Assembly: GCA_029881805.1 (NCBI GenBank)
Contig: JAOULW010000006.1
Span: 26,497-90,496, forward strand
DNA length: 64,000 bases
Source of the DNA: Candidatus Bathyarchaeota archaeon
GTDB lineage: Archaea > Thermoproteota > Bathyarchaeia > Bathyarchaeales > Bathycorpusculaceae
Direction: 5' to 3'
Positions 45,164-54,169 of the stretch are shown in pieces. The notes below the pieces were generated by a model. That model was not told where the DNA came from, searched no databases, and saw nothing but the letters and a program-made list of their open reading frames with translations. A program made the translations under genes and the position numbers. Numbering within the stretch: the stretch's first letter is position 1; each line of letters begins with the position of its first letter.

Positions 45164-45349
45164 ATGAGCAAGAAAGCATGTTCATCATGCCACTTCATAA
45201 CAAGAGAAAGCATGTGTCCAAAATGCAAAACATCTGCTCTAAGTGACGATTTTAGCGGATTAGTGATTGTGTTTGATCCGGAGAACTCTGCTATTGCAAA
45301 AGTTATGAGCATAAAAGAGAAAGGCCACTACGCATTGAAGGTTAGATGA
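45164..45349 (+). CDS. spt4: Transcription elongation factor Spt4 (RpoE'')
   Basis: 61 residues with a zinc ribbon, CSSCHFITRE...CPKCKTS, and the core DDFSGLVIVFDPENSAIAKV that pairs with Spt5. 4 bases after the rpo7 stop. Forms the Spt4/5 clamp on RNA polymerase. Confidence 0.95.
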   Translation: MSKKACSSCHFITRESMCPKCKTSALSDDFSGLVIVFDPENSAIAKVMSIKEKGHYALKVR

Positions 45350-45431
45350 GCCGAGTGCAGATTCGACTTATACAAACTGTTAGCAAATCTTAGAATTACC
45401 CAATAACAAAGAACGAGGGAAAGGTTGCAAA

Positions 45432-45965
45432 ATGAGTACTGCGTATATTCTTACACCGGAACTACGTAGAAAACTCAAAGAACCACTAGGTACACTGATT
45501 CGAGGCTCATTCGACGAAACAATGAAGAGATTTAGGGACATGACAGAGAATGAGAAACCAGCAAGCATAATCTCGGTTGGAGATACAGTTTCAAAAAATA
45601 TTGTCAATAATAACATATTTCCCAGACTGTCAATTATAGATAACAGAGTCATGAGAAAGAGTGTACAATCAACTCAGCTTTTGGCGGAAAGATCAATACA
45701 TGTAAAAAATCCTCCAGGGACAATAACTGCTGAGGCATTGGCAGCAATACGAGATGCTTTGAAAGGCAATTGTCGTGTCAAAATAGTCGTTGATGGAGAA
45801 GAAGATTTACTCGCCCTTATTGCTATTTTATATGCACAAGAAAAGTCATTTGTGATATATGGCCAGCCGCGTGAAGGTATTGTCGTGGTTAAAGTCACGC
45901 CGGAGAAAAAGGCAGAGGTTGCTGCAATTCTAAACGCTATGGAAAGCGCTCGAAAAGCTAAATAA
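45432..45965 (+). CDS. GTP-dependent dephospho-CoA kinase (DUF359)
   Basis: 177 residues of the archaeal DUF359 family, shown in Thermococcus to phosphorylate dephospho-CoA with GTP in CoA synthesis. Marks: LRRKLKEPLGTLIRG, IISVGDTVSKNIV, RLSIIDNRVMRK, VDGEEDLLALIAI and YGQPREGIVVVKV. An 82-base gap separates it from spt4. Family assignment is firm from the GEEDL and YGQP blocks. Confidence 0.92.
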   Translation: MSTAYILTPELRRKLKEPLGTLIRGSFDETMKRFRDMTENEKPASIISVGDTVSKNIVNNNIFPRLSIIDNRVMRKSVQSTQLLAERSIHVKNPPGTITAEALAAIRDALKGNCRVKIVVDGEEDLLALIAILYAQEKSFVIYGQPREGIVVVKVTPEKKAEVAAILNAMESARKAK

Positions 45966-46006
45966 GACGATGCTGTATCAAGTCAACACCGCAAATGGAG
46001 AGCAGA

Positions 46007-46321
46007 ATGATGGAAGTCGAGATAATATCAGAGAAGACAAATCCATTACTTCAGCGGAGGGAAATCCGTTTTCAAGTGAAACATGACCAGACAGGTAGCA
46101 CGCCTCAAAGACTAGAGACTAGAAAAGCAGTTGCTACAGCATTAAAAACAAATGTAGATCTAGTTTTCGTTAAGAAGTTCGAAACCAAAACCGGAACATG
46201 CACAGCAGTTGGGACAGCAAACGTTTACGACTCTACCGAGCAAGCAAAACTTATTGAACCTCAATACGTTGTTACCAGAAATGTGCCGCCTGAAAAGCCC
46301 AAAGAAGAGAAAGAGGAATAA
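46007..46321 (+). CDS. rps24e: Ribosomal protein eS24
   Basis: About 104 residues: MEVEIISEKTNPLLQRREI, then TPQRLETRKAVATALKTN, VFVKKFETKTGTCTAVGTAN and VYDSTEQAKLIEP, followed by an acidic and basic tail. The start is ATG 46007 or 46010; the longer ATG 45995 is less typical. 3 bases before eS31. Confidence 0.95.
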   Translation: MMEVEIISEKTNPLLQRREIRFQVKHDQTGSTPQRLETRKAVATALKTNVDLVFVKKFETKTGTCTAVGTANVYDSTEQAKLIEPQYVVTRNVPPEKPKEEKEE

Positions 46322-46324
46322 AAT

Positions 46325-46582
46325 ATGTCTAAAAAGGAAGAAGAAACGTCAGAAGCAGAGCTCGAAGAAAAAGCGAAACCCGAAAAAGGCCCTAAACCAG
46401 AGAAAAAGAGAAAGGAAGAAAAGGGCATTTTCTCGTTGTATAAGTTGGAAAAAGAAACGGCTATAAGGCTACGTCCAACTTGCGAACGATGTGGTCCTGG
46501 ATATTTTATGGCTGACCATGGCAATAGATATACTTGTGGACACTGTGGCTTTACACGGTACAAACCCGTAGAAAAGAAATAA
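46325..46582 (+). CDS. rps27ae: Ribosomal protein eS31 (S27ae)
   Basis: 85 residues with the zinc ribbon CERCGPGYFMADHGNRYTCG followed by HCGF. The N-terminal extension of about 33 residues, rich in Glu, Lys and Pro, is unusual in length for this protein (the archaeal form is often about 50-60 residues) and may have no fixed structure. Confidence 0.95.
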   Translation: MSKKEEETSEAELEEKAKPEKGPKPEKKRKEEKGIFSLYKLEKETAIRLRPTCERCGPGYFMADHGNRYTCGHCGFTRYKPVEKK

Positions 46583-46626
46583 GCACCTTTAAATTACACG
46601 GCACTTTGATATTTTTGATGATTTAG

Positions 46627-47052
46627 ATGATTAGGGTGAATGTTTCGATAACTAATGTTTCAGCTGACCGCTTTTGGGAAATAAGAAAGCCTATTCCTCC
46701 AATCCAGATAAACACGAATCTTAACTTGGTGGGAATGGAGAAGAAATCAGAAAATTCTTTGGAAGTCCCCTTTGTTTTAACAATAAATTATAACCCTTCC
46801 ATAGCACAGATAAACCTCAAAGGAAAAGCCTATGTGGTTGGTGACAAGGGTGAAATTGAAAAGGTTTACGGGGAGTTTGAGGAAAAGAAACCGCCTCCAC
46901 CAGTCATTGTGCAGTCGATATCCAATGTTGTCTTCATAGAATCCGTGCTGATATCAAGAACATTAAGTATTCCACCGCCGATTCCCTTGCCGCAGATACC
47001 AGCGGCTAAGCTACCAAGCAAAAAACCTTCGGGAAGGGACTATAGCGCATAG
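46627..47052 (+). CDS. Beta-rich archaeal protein of unknown function
   Basis: 141 residues: alternating strands (IRVNVSITNVSADRFWEI, INTNLNLVGMEKKSENSLE, VPFVLTINYNPSIAQINLKG) then a Pro-rich end (PPPIPLPQIPAAKLPSKKP). The strand pattern and the 'F...P.iaqI.l.G' block recall SecB-like folds, but I cannot support that assignment. It follows the ribosomal/transcription cluster on the same strand and meets uS19 convergently after 11 bases. Confidence 0.65.
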   Translation: MIRVNVSITNVSADRFWEIRKPIPPIQINTNLNLVGMEKKSENSLEVPFVLTINYNPSIAQINLKGKAYVVGDKGEIEKVYGEFEEKKPPPPVIVQSISNVVFIESVLISRTLSIPPPIPLPQIPAAKLPSKKPSGRDYSA

Positions 47053-47063
47053 AAATGTAAAAG

Positions 47064-47468
47064 CTACTTCAATGGAACATACATCGATGATCGAGATGCA
47101 CCAATGCCTGGAGTCCCGTGCTTTACTGGTCTATTTGTAATCGCGAATTCACCTAGGCAGTGCCCAATCATTTCCGGCTTTATTTCCACTTGGACAAAGT
47201 CTTTTCCATTATGAACAAAAAGGGTTGTGCCAACCATTTCGGGCAGAATTATCATGTCTCTTACGTGTGTTTTTACTATTTTGCCGTTTCCTTCTTTTGG
47301 GGCCTCTTTTGATTTTCTTATTTTTTCGAGTAGTATTCTCTGTTCTGATGTTAGACCTCGGTGGAGACTTCTTCTCTGCCTCGAAGGAAGTAAAGTAATG
47401 AACTCGTCCATCGACATGCTTTGGAGCTGATTAAGAGCATATCCGCGGTATGTAAATTCTTTGGGCAT
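47064..47468 (-). CDS. rps19: Ribosomal protein uS19
   Basis: 134 residues. Typical blocks [70 protein letters not shown] and [20 protein letters not shown]. Last gene of the minus-strand uL3 block; the expected next genes (uL22, uS3) do not follow, since the next gene is convergent. Confidence 0.96.
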   Translation of the reverse strand: MPKEFTYRGYALNQLQSMSMDEFITLLPSRQRRSLHRGLTSEQRILLEKIRKSKEAPKEGNGKIVKTHVRDMIILPEMVGTTLFVHNGKDFVQVEIKPEMIGHCLGEFAITNRPVKHGTPGIGASRSSMYVPLK

Positions 47469-47522
47469 TTTTCCTCAACCTATTGGATCTGTTAAATGCT
47501 ATAAACCTTCTGTCTAATGTTG

Positions 47523-48266
47523 CTAAGTTTTCCTCTTCTTCCTTCGTCCAGTACCTCTAGCTGCAATCAACCCGACTTTCTGTCCGGGCGGTGCGCCATG
47601 AGAAGTCGTTGTGACTTTTCGGGCACTTCTTTTGCTGCTACCGTACGGATGCGCTGCGGCAACCATGGCTCTTCCACGAGTCCTCGGATACTTATGCCCT
47701 CTAGCCTTCAATAAATGGAATTTCGCGCCAGCTTTCAAGAATGGTTTTTCTGTTCTGCCAGCCCCAGAAGCCACACCAATCGTTGCTCTGCAATAATCGT
47801 TTACGTATTTTGTCTTTCCCGAAGGGAGTTTTATTATTGACCCTTGAGCTGTGTGACCCACCACGGTTGCGTATGTTCCTGACGACTTTGCGATTTTGCC
47901 ACCATCTCCTGGGCGAAGCTCTATGTTAAATACCATAGTTCCTTCAGGGATTTTTCCTATGGAAAGGATGTTGCCTACTTCGATAGATGCATTGCCACCA
48001 TGCTCAATTTGTTGACCTACGAAGACCCCTTCAGGAACCACGGTGTAGCATTTTTCTCCGTTTTCAAATCTTACTAAGGCAAGCGGAGCCCCTCTTCCAG
48101 AGTCGTGAACAAACTTTTCGATAGTGCCTTGAATTGTGGTTTCAAAACACTCTTTTGCTGTTACTGATAATGGATATTGTGCAGGAGCCACTCTCTTGTG
48201 GGTCGACGCCCTAAATGTGGGTCCTCCACGCCCACGCCTTTGAACACGAATTCTTTTTCCCGTCAC
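47523..48266 (-). CDS. rpl2: Ribosomal protein uL2
   Basis: 247 residues; core peptidyl-transferase-region protein. Blocks RIRVQRRGRGGPTFRASTHK, ALVRFENGEKCYTVVPEGV, PEGTMVFNIELRPGDGGKIA, SGTYATVVGHTAQGSIIKLP and GGRAMVAAAHP-like RAMVAAAHPYGS with the conserved His. The C-terminus is basic (GTGRRKKRKT). Confidence 0.97.
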   Translation of the reverse strand: MTGKRIRVQRRGRGGPTFRASTHKRVAPAQYPLSVTAKECFETTIQGTIEKFVHDSGRGAPLALVRFENGEKCYTVVPEGVFVGQQIEHGGNASIEVGNILSIGKIPEGTMVFNIELRPGDGGKIAKSSGTYATVVGHTAQGSIIKLPSGKTKYVNDYCRATIGVASGAGRTEKPFLKAGAKFHLLKARGHKYPRTRGRAMVAAAHPYGSSKRSARKVTTTSHGAPPGQKVGLIAARGTGRRKKRKT

Positions 48267-48283
48267 TCAGTCCTCCATGTGGT

Positions 48284-48547
48284 TTACAATATTCCAAGTT
48301 TTATTGCAACATCAGCTGCCTTATAGTCTGGATGAAGTTTGACAAAGGCTTTCTTTTCCCCTTGGGACGTGATTAAAACGTTAACGTTTTCGACTCTTAC
48401 TTCGTAAAGCTCTTCAACTGCTCTTCTCACGTCCGTCTTACCCGCTTTCAAATCAACTATAAAGATTAACTTGTTTTCCTTTTCAATCATTAGGCTCGCG
48501 GCTTCTGTCATTAAAGGATAAAGTATAACTTCATAAGGGTCCATCAC
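48284..48547 (-). CDS. rpl23: Ribosomal protein uL23
   Basis: 87 residues near the exit tunnel: YEVILYPLMTEAASLMIE, ENKLIFIVDLKAGKTDVRRA, VEELYEVRVENVNVLI, KKAFVKLHPDYKAADVAIKL. Starts inside the end of uL4 (4-base overlap). Confidence 0.96.
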   Translation of the reverse strand: MMDPYEVILYPLMTEAASLMIEKENKLIFIVDLKAGKTDVRRAVEELYEVRVENVNVLITSQGEKKAFVKLHPDYKAADVAIKLGIL

Positions 48548-49335
48548 GCTGTTTCTCCTTCACCATGAATTTCGTTCAGTTTTTTGATTGCACTTTCTGT
48601 CCATATTGTTAATCGTCCTGCATGAGTGCCTGGAGCAAGTGTTTCGACATTCAAATCTTCAACAGTAACAATGTCAACGCCTGGAATGTTCCTTGCTGCT
48701 TCCGAGATTCCTTTGTTCTCAGCCACAACTATTAGGGGGCCAACAGCTTGCTTTATTTTTCTACCTCGATATTTTCCTTTTCCAGCTCGAATTTTTCTGC
48801 TTTCTCTAACTCGGTAAATATCTGATAAGACTCCCAATTTTATGAGGGTCTCTTCAACTTCTTTGGTTTTTCTAAGTGCTTCTAGGTCCTCTGTAACTAC
48901 TGTGGGGATTTCAGGAACGTCTTCGGCTAAGTGACCTCGTGAGGCCACAGCCTCCTTGGACGCCGTTGCTGCTATAGCTGAACGTAAGGCTAGGCGCTTT
49001 TCCTTCTTGGGAATCCTTTTGATAATTTTCTTTTTAGAAGTTGGCGGAAATGCTAGTCTTCCTCCGACGGTTCCAGGCGCAAAGGCTGCTCTTCCTCCGG
49101 GTCCTTTTATTCGGGGCACTCTAGATATTCCAAGGTCAACACCTCTGGATTCTGCTGACGTTCTTTTTCCAGCCATGGGGTCTCTGCCTTGAGGCTGAAA
49201 CCTACGCGATTGTAGTGCTAAAACGGCTCGTTTTATAACGTCTGGTCTTAAGGGAGTATTAAAAACTGGTGGGAGAGTCATTTTCCCGACTGCTTTTGCC
49301 TGGAGGTTAAAGACTTTTGTTGTTTTCTTGACCAT
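48544..49335 (-). CDS. rpl4: Ribosomal protein uL4
   Basis: About 263 residues of the archaeal/eukaryotic long form. LPPVFNTPLRPDVIKRAV, the tunnel loop GRDPMAGKRTSAESRGVDLG, PRIKGPGGRAAFAPGTVGGR, LRSAIAATASKEAVASRGH and PGVDIVTVEDLNVETLAPG. The second ATG (49335) is the likelier start; the first is only 4 bases from the uL3 stop. Confidence 0.96.
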   Translation of the reverse strand: MVKKTTKVFNLQAKAVGKMTLPPVFNTPLRPDVIKRAVLALQSRRFQPQGRDPMAGKRTSAESRGVDLGISRVPRIKGPGGRAAFAPGTVGGRLAFPPTSKKKIIKRIPKKEKRLALRSAIAATASKEAVASRGHLAEDVPEIPTVVTEDLEALRKTKEVEETLIKLGVLSDIYRVRESRKIRAGKGKYRGRKIKQAVGPLIVVAENKGISEAARNIPGVDIVTVEDLNVETLAPGTHAGRLTIWTESAIKKLNEIHGEGETA

Positions 49336-49347
49336 TGTTGGCACCGC

Positions 49348-50361
49348 TCATTTTCCTTGCGGAGACTCGAGGGATATTTGCGTGATTTGAGGTGGTTCTT
49401 CTGCGATATGTTTCGGTGGACGTGCTGGATAGCGTAGTCTTATTTGACGTTTCTCTGTGCCGGGTATACTTCCTTCTAGTAATATGTACGCTCCTTTGAC
49501 TACGCCGTATCTTATGAAGCCACCTTTTGGTGTCACTTCTTTTCCGTCGCCGCCTATTTTGAGAATGCGCTTGTTATATTCGGTTCTCTGGTGGAGCCCC
49601 ATTTGCCCAGCTCTTGGAACGGTGTACGTGACGTGGTGTGGGTTCCAAGGACCCAGAGTTGCAATTCCTCTTTTTGTTTTTCTTCCTTTATGTTGAAGTT
49701 TTGCCACGCCCCAACGTTTTACTGGTCCCTGAAAGCCTTTTCCGGTGGATATTGCTATTACGTCGACGTATTGACCGTCGTTGAACATTTCTAAGGGGGT
49801 TACTGTTTTTCCGAGTAGGGTTTTTGCGTATTCAAATTGCTGTTGAACTGAGCCGCCGCCTATTTCTATCTCTGTCACATCTGGCTTTTTCTTTGGAACG
49901 CTGGCTTGTTTTGGTTGGCTCACAGCGATAACACGGATTCTTGTTGCTTTTGCTAGGATTTCTTCGATTTTTTTGAGACTTTCCTCCGTGTTGAAGCTTT
50001 CCGGAAAAGTGAATACTCTGTCAAGTTCGCTTGGTGGATCCTTCATCCACGCTTCCGACAGTGGTTGCAAACCATAAGGGTCTCGTGTATATGCTCTTAC
50101 TGCACATATTAGCATGGGCGGCGTTTCTAAGACAGTCGCGGGGCGAGCCACTTCTTTCCCAAAATTAGGGGAGCGTCTTCTATCTTCTAAAGCAAATACG
50201 TGTGTCATTCCAGCCTTATAACCCAAAAAACCTAGAAGTCTAGGTGTGTCCGCTTCTATTTCTGGCCAGTAGCGGATTCTACCCAACAATCGTTTAGCAC
50301 GTTTCCTAGGCAAATAGGCTAGTGAACCATGTCTAGGTGCGTGCTTTTTTCTGTGGCCCAT
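49348..50361 (-). CDS. rpl3: Ribosomal protein uL3
   Basis: 337 residues from ATG 50361 (MGHRKKHAPRHGSLAYLPRK). Blocks LGFLGYKAGMTHVFALEDRR, VDVIAISTGKGFQGPVKRWG and the conserved-His loop AGQMGLHQRTEYNKRILKIG. First gene of the minus-strand block uL3-uL4-uL23-uL2-uS19. The longest frame adds 12 residues upstream that are not family sequence. Confidence 0.97.
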   Translation of the reverse strand: MGHRKKHAPRHGSLAYLPRKRAKRLLGRIRYWPEIEADTPRLLGFLGYKAGMTHVFALEDRRRSPNFGKEVARPATVLETPPMLICAVRAYTRDPYGLQPLSEAWMKDPPSELDRVFTFPESFNTEESLKKIEEILAKATRIRVIAVSQPKQASVPKKKPDVTEIEIGGGSVQQQFEYAKTLLGKTVTPLEMFNDGQYVDVIAISTGKGFQGPVKRWGVAKLQHKGRKTKRGIATLGPWNPHHVTYTVPRAGQMGLHQRTEYNKRILKIGGDGKEVTPKGGFIRYGVVKGAYILLEGSIPGTEKRQIRLRYPARPPKHIAEEPPQITQISLESPQGK

Positions 50362-50588
50362 TGTTTCCAGCTTCGTGTCTTTTAGGAAGAACAACAATTA
50401 GTTATAAACGTTGCCTTTATGCCTTTGGCATATCCATAAAAATAGATATAGCTGCCCTACTTATCTGTTCTTTTCTGAGACGACCTAGCCCCTTAATATT
50501 TAGATAGAACTTCCGATAGACTTTCAAGTGCGCGTTTATAGCTGTTGGTTTTTTGGTAAGCGTTAAATTCGTAACTGCATAACTTTTC

Positions 50589-51215
50589 ATGGGAGTAGAT
50601 ATGGTTAATACCGTATTTCAAGTTGCTAACGCGCTCTATAATTCTAGTTGCTTGAAGTTTGGCAGTTTTAAGATAAAGTCTGGAGCTTTGAGTCCGTACT
50701 ACATTGATCTCGCATGCTTACTTTCATCGCCAAAAGAGTTATGTATAATTGCAGAAACTGCGGCTAGTGGAATAAAGAACATAATGTCAACTGTTAAAAT
50801 AGATAAGTTGGCCTCTATTGAGTTGAAGGGAGCTTTAATTCTGCCGAGCATTGCTTGCAAAGTGAACCTGCCATGCGTAGTTGTGCGCAAAGAAGGGAAA
50901 GCTTACGGTGCTACAGGCAGAATTGCTGGAGCTGAAGTTCGTAAAGGCGAGCATATACTCTTTTTCGATGATGTTGTTAGTGAAGGCTCATCTAAGCTTG
51001 AAGGAATGAAACCTCTAGAAGAGCTCGGAGCAAATGTTGAAAACATATTGGTTGTGGTGGATAGAGAGCAAGGTGGAAGAGAAAATCTTGAACAGTTAGG
51101 TTATAGAGTTCACGCATTGGCCAAAATCTCTGAACTCGTCAATTGCCTACTTCAATTGAAGCGCATCTCGGAAGAACAAGCCAGCACAGTTTTGAATTAC
51201 ATTAAGAAGCCTTAG
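50589..51215 (+). CDS. pyrE: Orotate phosphoribosyltransferase
   Basis: 208 residues. Converts orotate and PRPP to OMP. Family blocks LKFGSFKIKSGALSPYYIDL, the PRPP loop HILFFDDVVSEGSSKLEG (with Val-Ser-Glu where many have Thr-Thr-Gly) and VVVDREQGGRENLEQLGY. The C-terminal helix region ends in ISEEQASTVLNYIKK. Divergent from uL3; the 190-base gap between them holds A/T-rich promoter-like sequence and nothing else I can see. Confidence 0.9.
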   Translation: MGVDMVNTVFQVANALYNSSCLKFGSFKIKSGALSPYYIDLACLLSSPKELCIIAETAASGIKNIMSTVKIDKLASIELKGALILPSIACKVNLPCVVVRKEGKAYGATGRIAGAEVRKGEHILFFDDVVSEGSSKLEGMKPLEELGANVENILVVVDREQGGRENLEQLGYRVHALAKISELVNCLLQLKRISEEQASTVLNYIKKP

Positions 51216-51217
51216 CG

Positions 51218-52036
51218 TTATTTTAGTTTCTGGCACTTTGGACATACGTAAGAAGAAGTGCTTCCCGTTTTGATTTTCTCTATGGCTGTATTGCACACGG
51301 GACACGGTTTTCCTGTTTTGTAGCCTATGAGGAATTCCTCCGCAGTAAATTTACCTTTTTTCCCATAGAAATCTGTTTCGTAGGCTAGTCCACCTAGTTG
51401 GATACTATGGTTTAGTATGTTTCGGATCGCGTTATATAGGCTGCCTATTTCTTTTTCAGACAGAGTTGAGGCTTTCTGGCTTGGATGCAGCCTAGCCTCG
51501 AACAGAATATCTTGCGCGTAGACATTGCCTATACCTGCTGTGTTTTTCTGATCAAGCAACACGCTTTTTATTCTGGCCTTTTTTTTGGTCAATACCTTTT
51601 TGAAATATTGCAGTGTGAATTCTTTTTCGGTTGGTGAAACTCCCAGCTTTTTGGTCAGCTTATGCTTGTCCAGGTTTTTTTCCCGTACAAGATGAACGTA
51701 ACCGAACCACCAGAAGTGTATGGTAAAACCAGTTTCGTCAGAGAATGTTAGCTTAAACTGATACTTTTCTGGAAGCCTTTGGTCTGGGTTGAAGTAGAGC
51801 AGTTCTGCGCCCATACCCAAGTTTATGAGCATGAAGTACCCAGGATTCAGTTTTATAAACAGCCATTTCCCCTTACTTGAAACGCGATCGGCGCGTTTTC
51901 CTTTGACTGTCTTCACGAATTCTGAAACGGACATGTTTAGATTTTTAGGCTGCTTTACGTCAACGTCTGCGATACGTTTTCCCGAAATTTCTTTGTTCAT
52001 CTGTCTGGCGATTATTGTAATTTCAGGTAGTTCTGG
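51218..52036 (-). CDS. Fpg/Nei family DNA glycosylase
   Basis: 272 residues from ATG 52036, giving MPELPEITIIARQM with the catalytic Pro2 and Glu3. A helix-two-turn-helix (KNTAGIGNVYAQDILFEARL) and a C-terminal zinc finger CPVCNTAIEKIKTG...CPKCQKLK complete the family. Removes oxidised bases; whether purine (Fpg) or pyrimidine (Nei) cannot be told. The longest frame adds seven residues that would bury the catalytic proline. Confidence 0.93.
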   Translation of the reverse strand, partial: PELPEITIIARQMNKEISGKRIADVDVKQPKNLNMSVSEFVKTVKGKRADRVSSKGKWLFIKLNPGYFMLINLGMGAELLYFNPDQRLPEKYQFKLTFSDETGFTIHFWWFGYVHLVREKNLDKHKLTKKLGVSPTEKEFTLQYFKKVLTKKKARIKSVLLDQKNTAGIGNVYAQDILFEARLHPSQKASTLSEKEIGSLYNAIRNILNHSIQLGGLAYETDFYGKKGKFTAEEFLIGYKTGKPCPVCNTAIEKIKTGSTSSYVCPKCQKLK

Positions 52037-52148
52037 CATGGTTTTCACAAACCACAAGGAAGATGAAATGGATTTCTAAGTTATTTAAGATTGACCTAAA
52101 AGACAGAAGATGACGGAAGTTGTTGCCTATTTTCTGACTAACCCCTCG

Positions 52149-52162
52149 TAGGGATATCCCTA
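52149..52162. repeat. 14-bp perfect palindrome
   Basis: TAGGGATATCCCTA, a perfect 14-base palindrome about 70 bases before the likely start (52233) of the phosphotransferase gene and about 110 bases before the divergent Fpg start. It could be an operator for either gene, or a start-site hairpin. Confidence 0.4.
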
Positions 52163-52232
52163 TATGGCTCATTTATGTCTTATTCGCAACAGAAAGACCG
52201 CCAAACATCCTAAAGGGAGCAGATTCAAGAAA

Positions 52233-53240
52233 ATGTCGGTGCAGAAAAGTGTCGTCGAAGCTCTAATGAAGCCTGAAGCCTACGACGAAGAACCAGGCAA
52301 AATTGAGCTAACTCAGACCCACATATCCTTCGTTTTTCTAACCAGAAATTTCGTCTACAAGGTGAAGAAGGCTGTAGACCTCGGATTCCTAGACTTCACA
52401 ACCCTCAAAAAGAGACGTTTCTTCTGCGAAAAAGAGTTGAAGCTTAATAGACGGCTTTGCGGAAGCATGTACCTCGAGGTCGTCCCCATCAACAGATCAA
52501 ACCTGATCAAAATAAAAGGCGAAGGAGAAACTGTCGAATATGCTGTGAAAATGAAGAGAATGCCTCAAGAAAAGATGATGAACAAGCTCCTCGAGGAGAA
52601 CAAAGTGAACAGTAAACTCATTGACTTAATAGCGAAGATAATCGCAGAATTCCATTCAAAGGCGGAAACGAACAGAAGAATAAGTGAGTTCGGCTCATTG
52701 GCGATAATAAGAACCAATTGGAAAGAGAATTTCGATCAGACTCGGGAGTTTATCGGCACAATAATATCACTGAAGGCTTTCAAGCTAATCTATGAAACAA
52801 TCTACGATTTCATGGAGAGAAATGTGTCCTTTTTTAAGAAGAGAATAGCAGAGGGTCGAGTCAAAGATTGCCACGGAGACATTCATTCGGGCAACATCTT
52901 TGTTGCAGATCGAATCTACATTTTCGACGCGATAGAATTCAACGAAAGATTTAGGTATTCTGACGTTGCCTCCGACGTTGCCTTCTTAGGCATGGACTTA
53001 GACTTCAAACGGCGAACTGATCTGTCTAACTTCTTTATCGAAAGATACGTTAAATATTCTGGAGACCAAGAATTGATTAGGCTTCTTCCTTTCTACAAAT
53101 GTTACAGAGCCTATGTGCGAGGAAAAGTCAGCAGTTTCAAACTTAAGGATCATGGCATAAGTAATGAGGAAAAGAAGGCAGCAATGAAAGAAGCAAAAGC
53201 ATACTTCAAACTGGCCTCCACTTATGCAAAAACTCTATGA
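52233..53240 (+). CDS. Aminoglycoside-phosphotransferase-like kinase (COG2187)
   Basis: About 335 residues from ATG 52233. Protein-kinase-like fold: N-lobe with YKVKKAVDLGFLDFTTLKKR, catalytic loop KDCHGDIHSGNIFV (H-G-D...N) and metal-binding IYIFDAIEFNERFRYSD. In bacteria this half is fused to a P-loop kinase of COG0645 type; here a COG0645-like gene lies separately at 54170 on the other strand. The substrate is unknown; a sugar, amino sugar or small alcohol is plausible. Confidence 0.82.
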   Translation: MSVQKSVVEALMKPEAYDEEPGKIELTQTHISFVFLTRNFVYKVKKAVDLGFLDFTTLKKRRFFCEKELKLNRRLCGSMYLEVVPINRSNLIKIKGEGETVEYAVKMKRMPQEKMMNKLLEENKVNSKLIDLIAKIIAEFHSKAETNRRISEFGSLAIIRTNWKENFDQTREFIGTIISLKAFKLIYETIYDFMERNVSFFKKRIAEGRVKDCHGDIHSGNIFVADRIYIFDAIEFNERFRYSDVASDVAFLGMDLDFKRRTDLSNFFIERYVKYSGDQELIRLLPFYKCYRAYVRGKVSSFKLKDHGISNEEKKAAMKEAKAYFKLASTYAKTL

Positions 53241-53250
53241 AAATTGGGTG

Positions 53251-54153
53251 TTAACCTTCGGATTTTCTAACCAAAGGATGCTTAATACTGAATTGCCCAG
53301 TTACGTATTCAGGAATTTCCACTGTTCCCATAATGATCGGTTTTTGATGGCAATCACTTCCCCCAGTCGCTAACAGCTCATGTTTTTTTGCAAACTTTAC
53401 GTAGTGATTCGTTGTTAAAGCGTCATTTCTAGAGTGCCAACATTCTACGCCATCAATGTATCCCAAAAGCGACTCCTCTATTATCTTCGTCTGTTCAGGC
53501 AGTGACTTAGTCAGTGTCACAAGTGAGGTACCCTGAGGATCGTTAGGATGAGCCAAAACTACTATCCCTCCAGCATTTCTCATCAGCCTCGATGCCTCTT
53601 CAGGATAGAGCGGATATTTGGGAACATCGCATTTCACGAGATACCTGTCAAAAGCTTCCTGCTTGGTTCTTACAATCCTTTTTTTAATCAGATAATCTGC
53701 TACATGTGGTCTTCCAAGTACTCCGTCTACAGAAACTTGTATCTCCTTCAAATCCTTCTTCGTTAACTTTTCAATTCCTTCCTTTTCAAACTCCGCATTA
53801 ATCTTGTCGAATATTTTTGCAACCCTTTTCTCTCGATACCTTGCAATCTGCTGAAGTTTGTTCTTTACCTCCTTGTTTTTGACGTCAAATTGGTAACCCA
53901 AGAGATCTAGCGACACCATTTTACCATTTTGATATTTAGGGTGAGAGAAGGCTATATTCAATTCAACTCCAGAAATGTAACGGATTCCATTTTTCTTTGC
54001 TAAATCCATGGCTCTCTCTTGACAGTCAATCGAATCGTGATCTGTAATCGAAATTAAGCCAATGTTTCTGATCTTAGCTTCTTTAACGATTTCTTCAACA
54101 GTCAAGTTCCCGTCAGAACAATTTTTTGAATGAATATGTAAATCTATTATCAT
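53251..54153 (-). CDS. PHP-domain phosphoesterase
   Basis: 300 residues. Metal ligands in order: IDLHIHSKNCSDG, ISITDHDSI, SGVELNIAF, IVVLAHPND, and ATGGSDCHQKP near the end. This matches YciV/TrpH-like PHP phosphoesterases (3',5'-nucleoside bisphosphate or RNA 5'-end nucleases). It follows the P-loop kinase by 16 bases and is probably co-transcribed with it. Confidence 0.9.
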   Translation of the reverse strand: MIIDLHIHSKNCSDGNLTVEEIVKEAKIRNIGLISITDHDSIDCQERAMDLAKKNGIRYISGVELNIAFSHPKYQNGKMVSLDLLGYQFDVKNKEVKNKLQQIARYREKRVAKIFDKINAEFEKEGIEKLTKKDLKEIQVSVDGVLGRPHVADYLIKKRIVRTKQEAFDRYLVKCDVPKYPLYPEEASRLMRNAGGIVVLAHPNDPQGTSLVTLTKSLPEQTKIIEESLLGYIDGVECWHSRNDALTTNHYVKFAKKHELLATGGSDCHQKPIIMGTVEIPEYVTGQFSIKHPLVRKSEG

Positions 54154-54169
54154 GATGAAGCGAGTCCAA

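Noticed and set aside
46627..47052. SecB-like chaperone
   Set aside because: The strand pattern is suggestive only; no SecB signature could be confirmed by eye.
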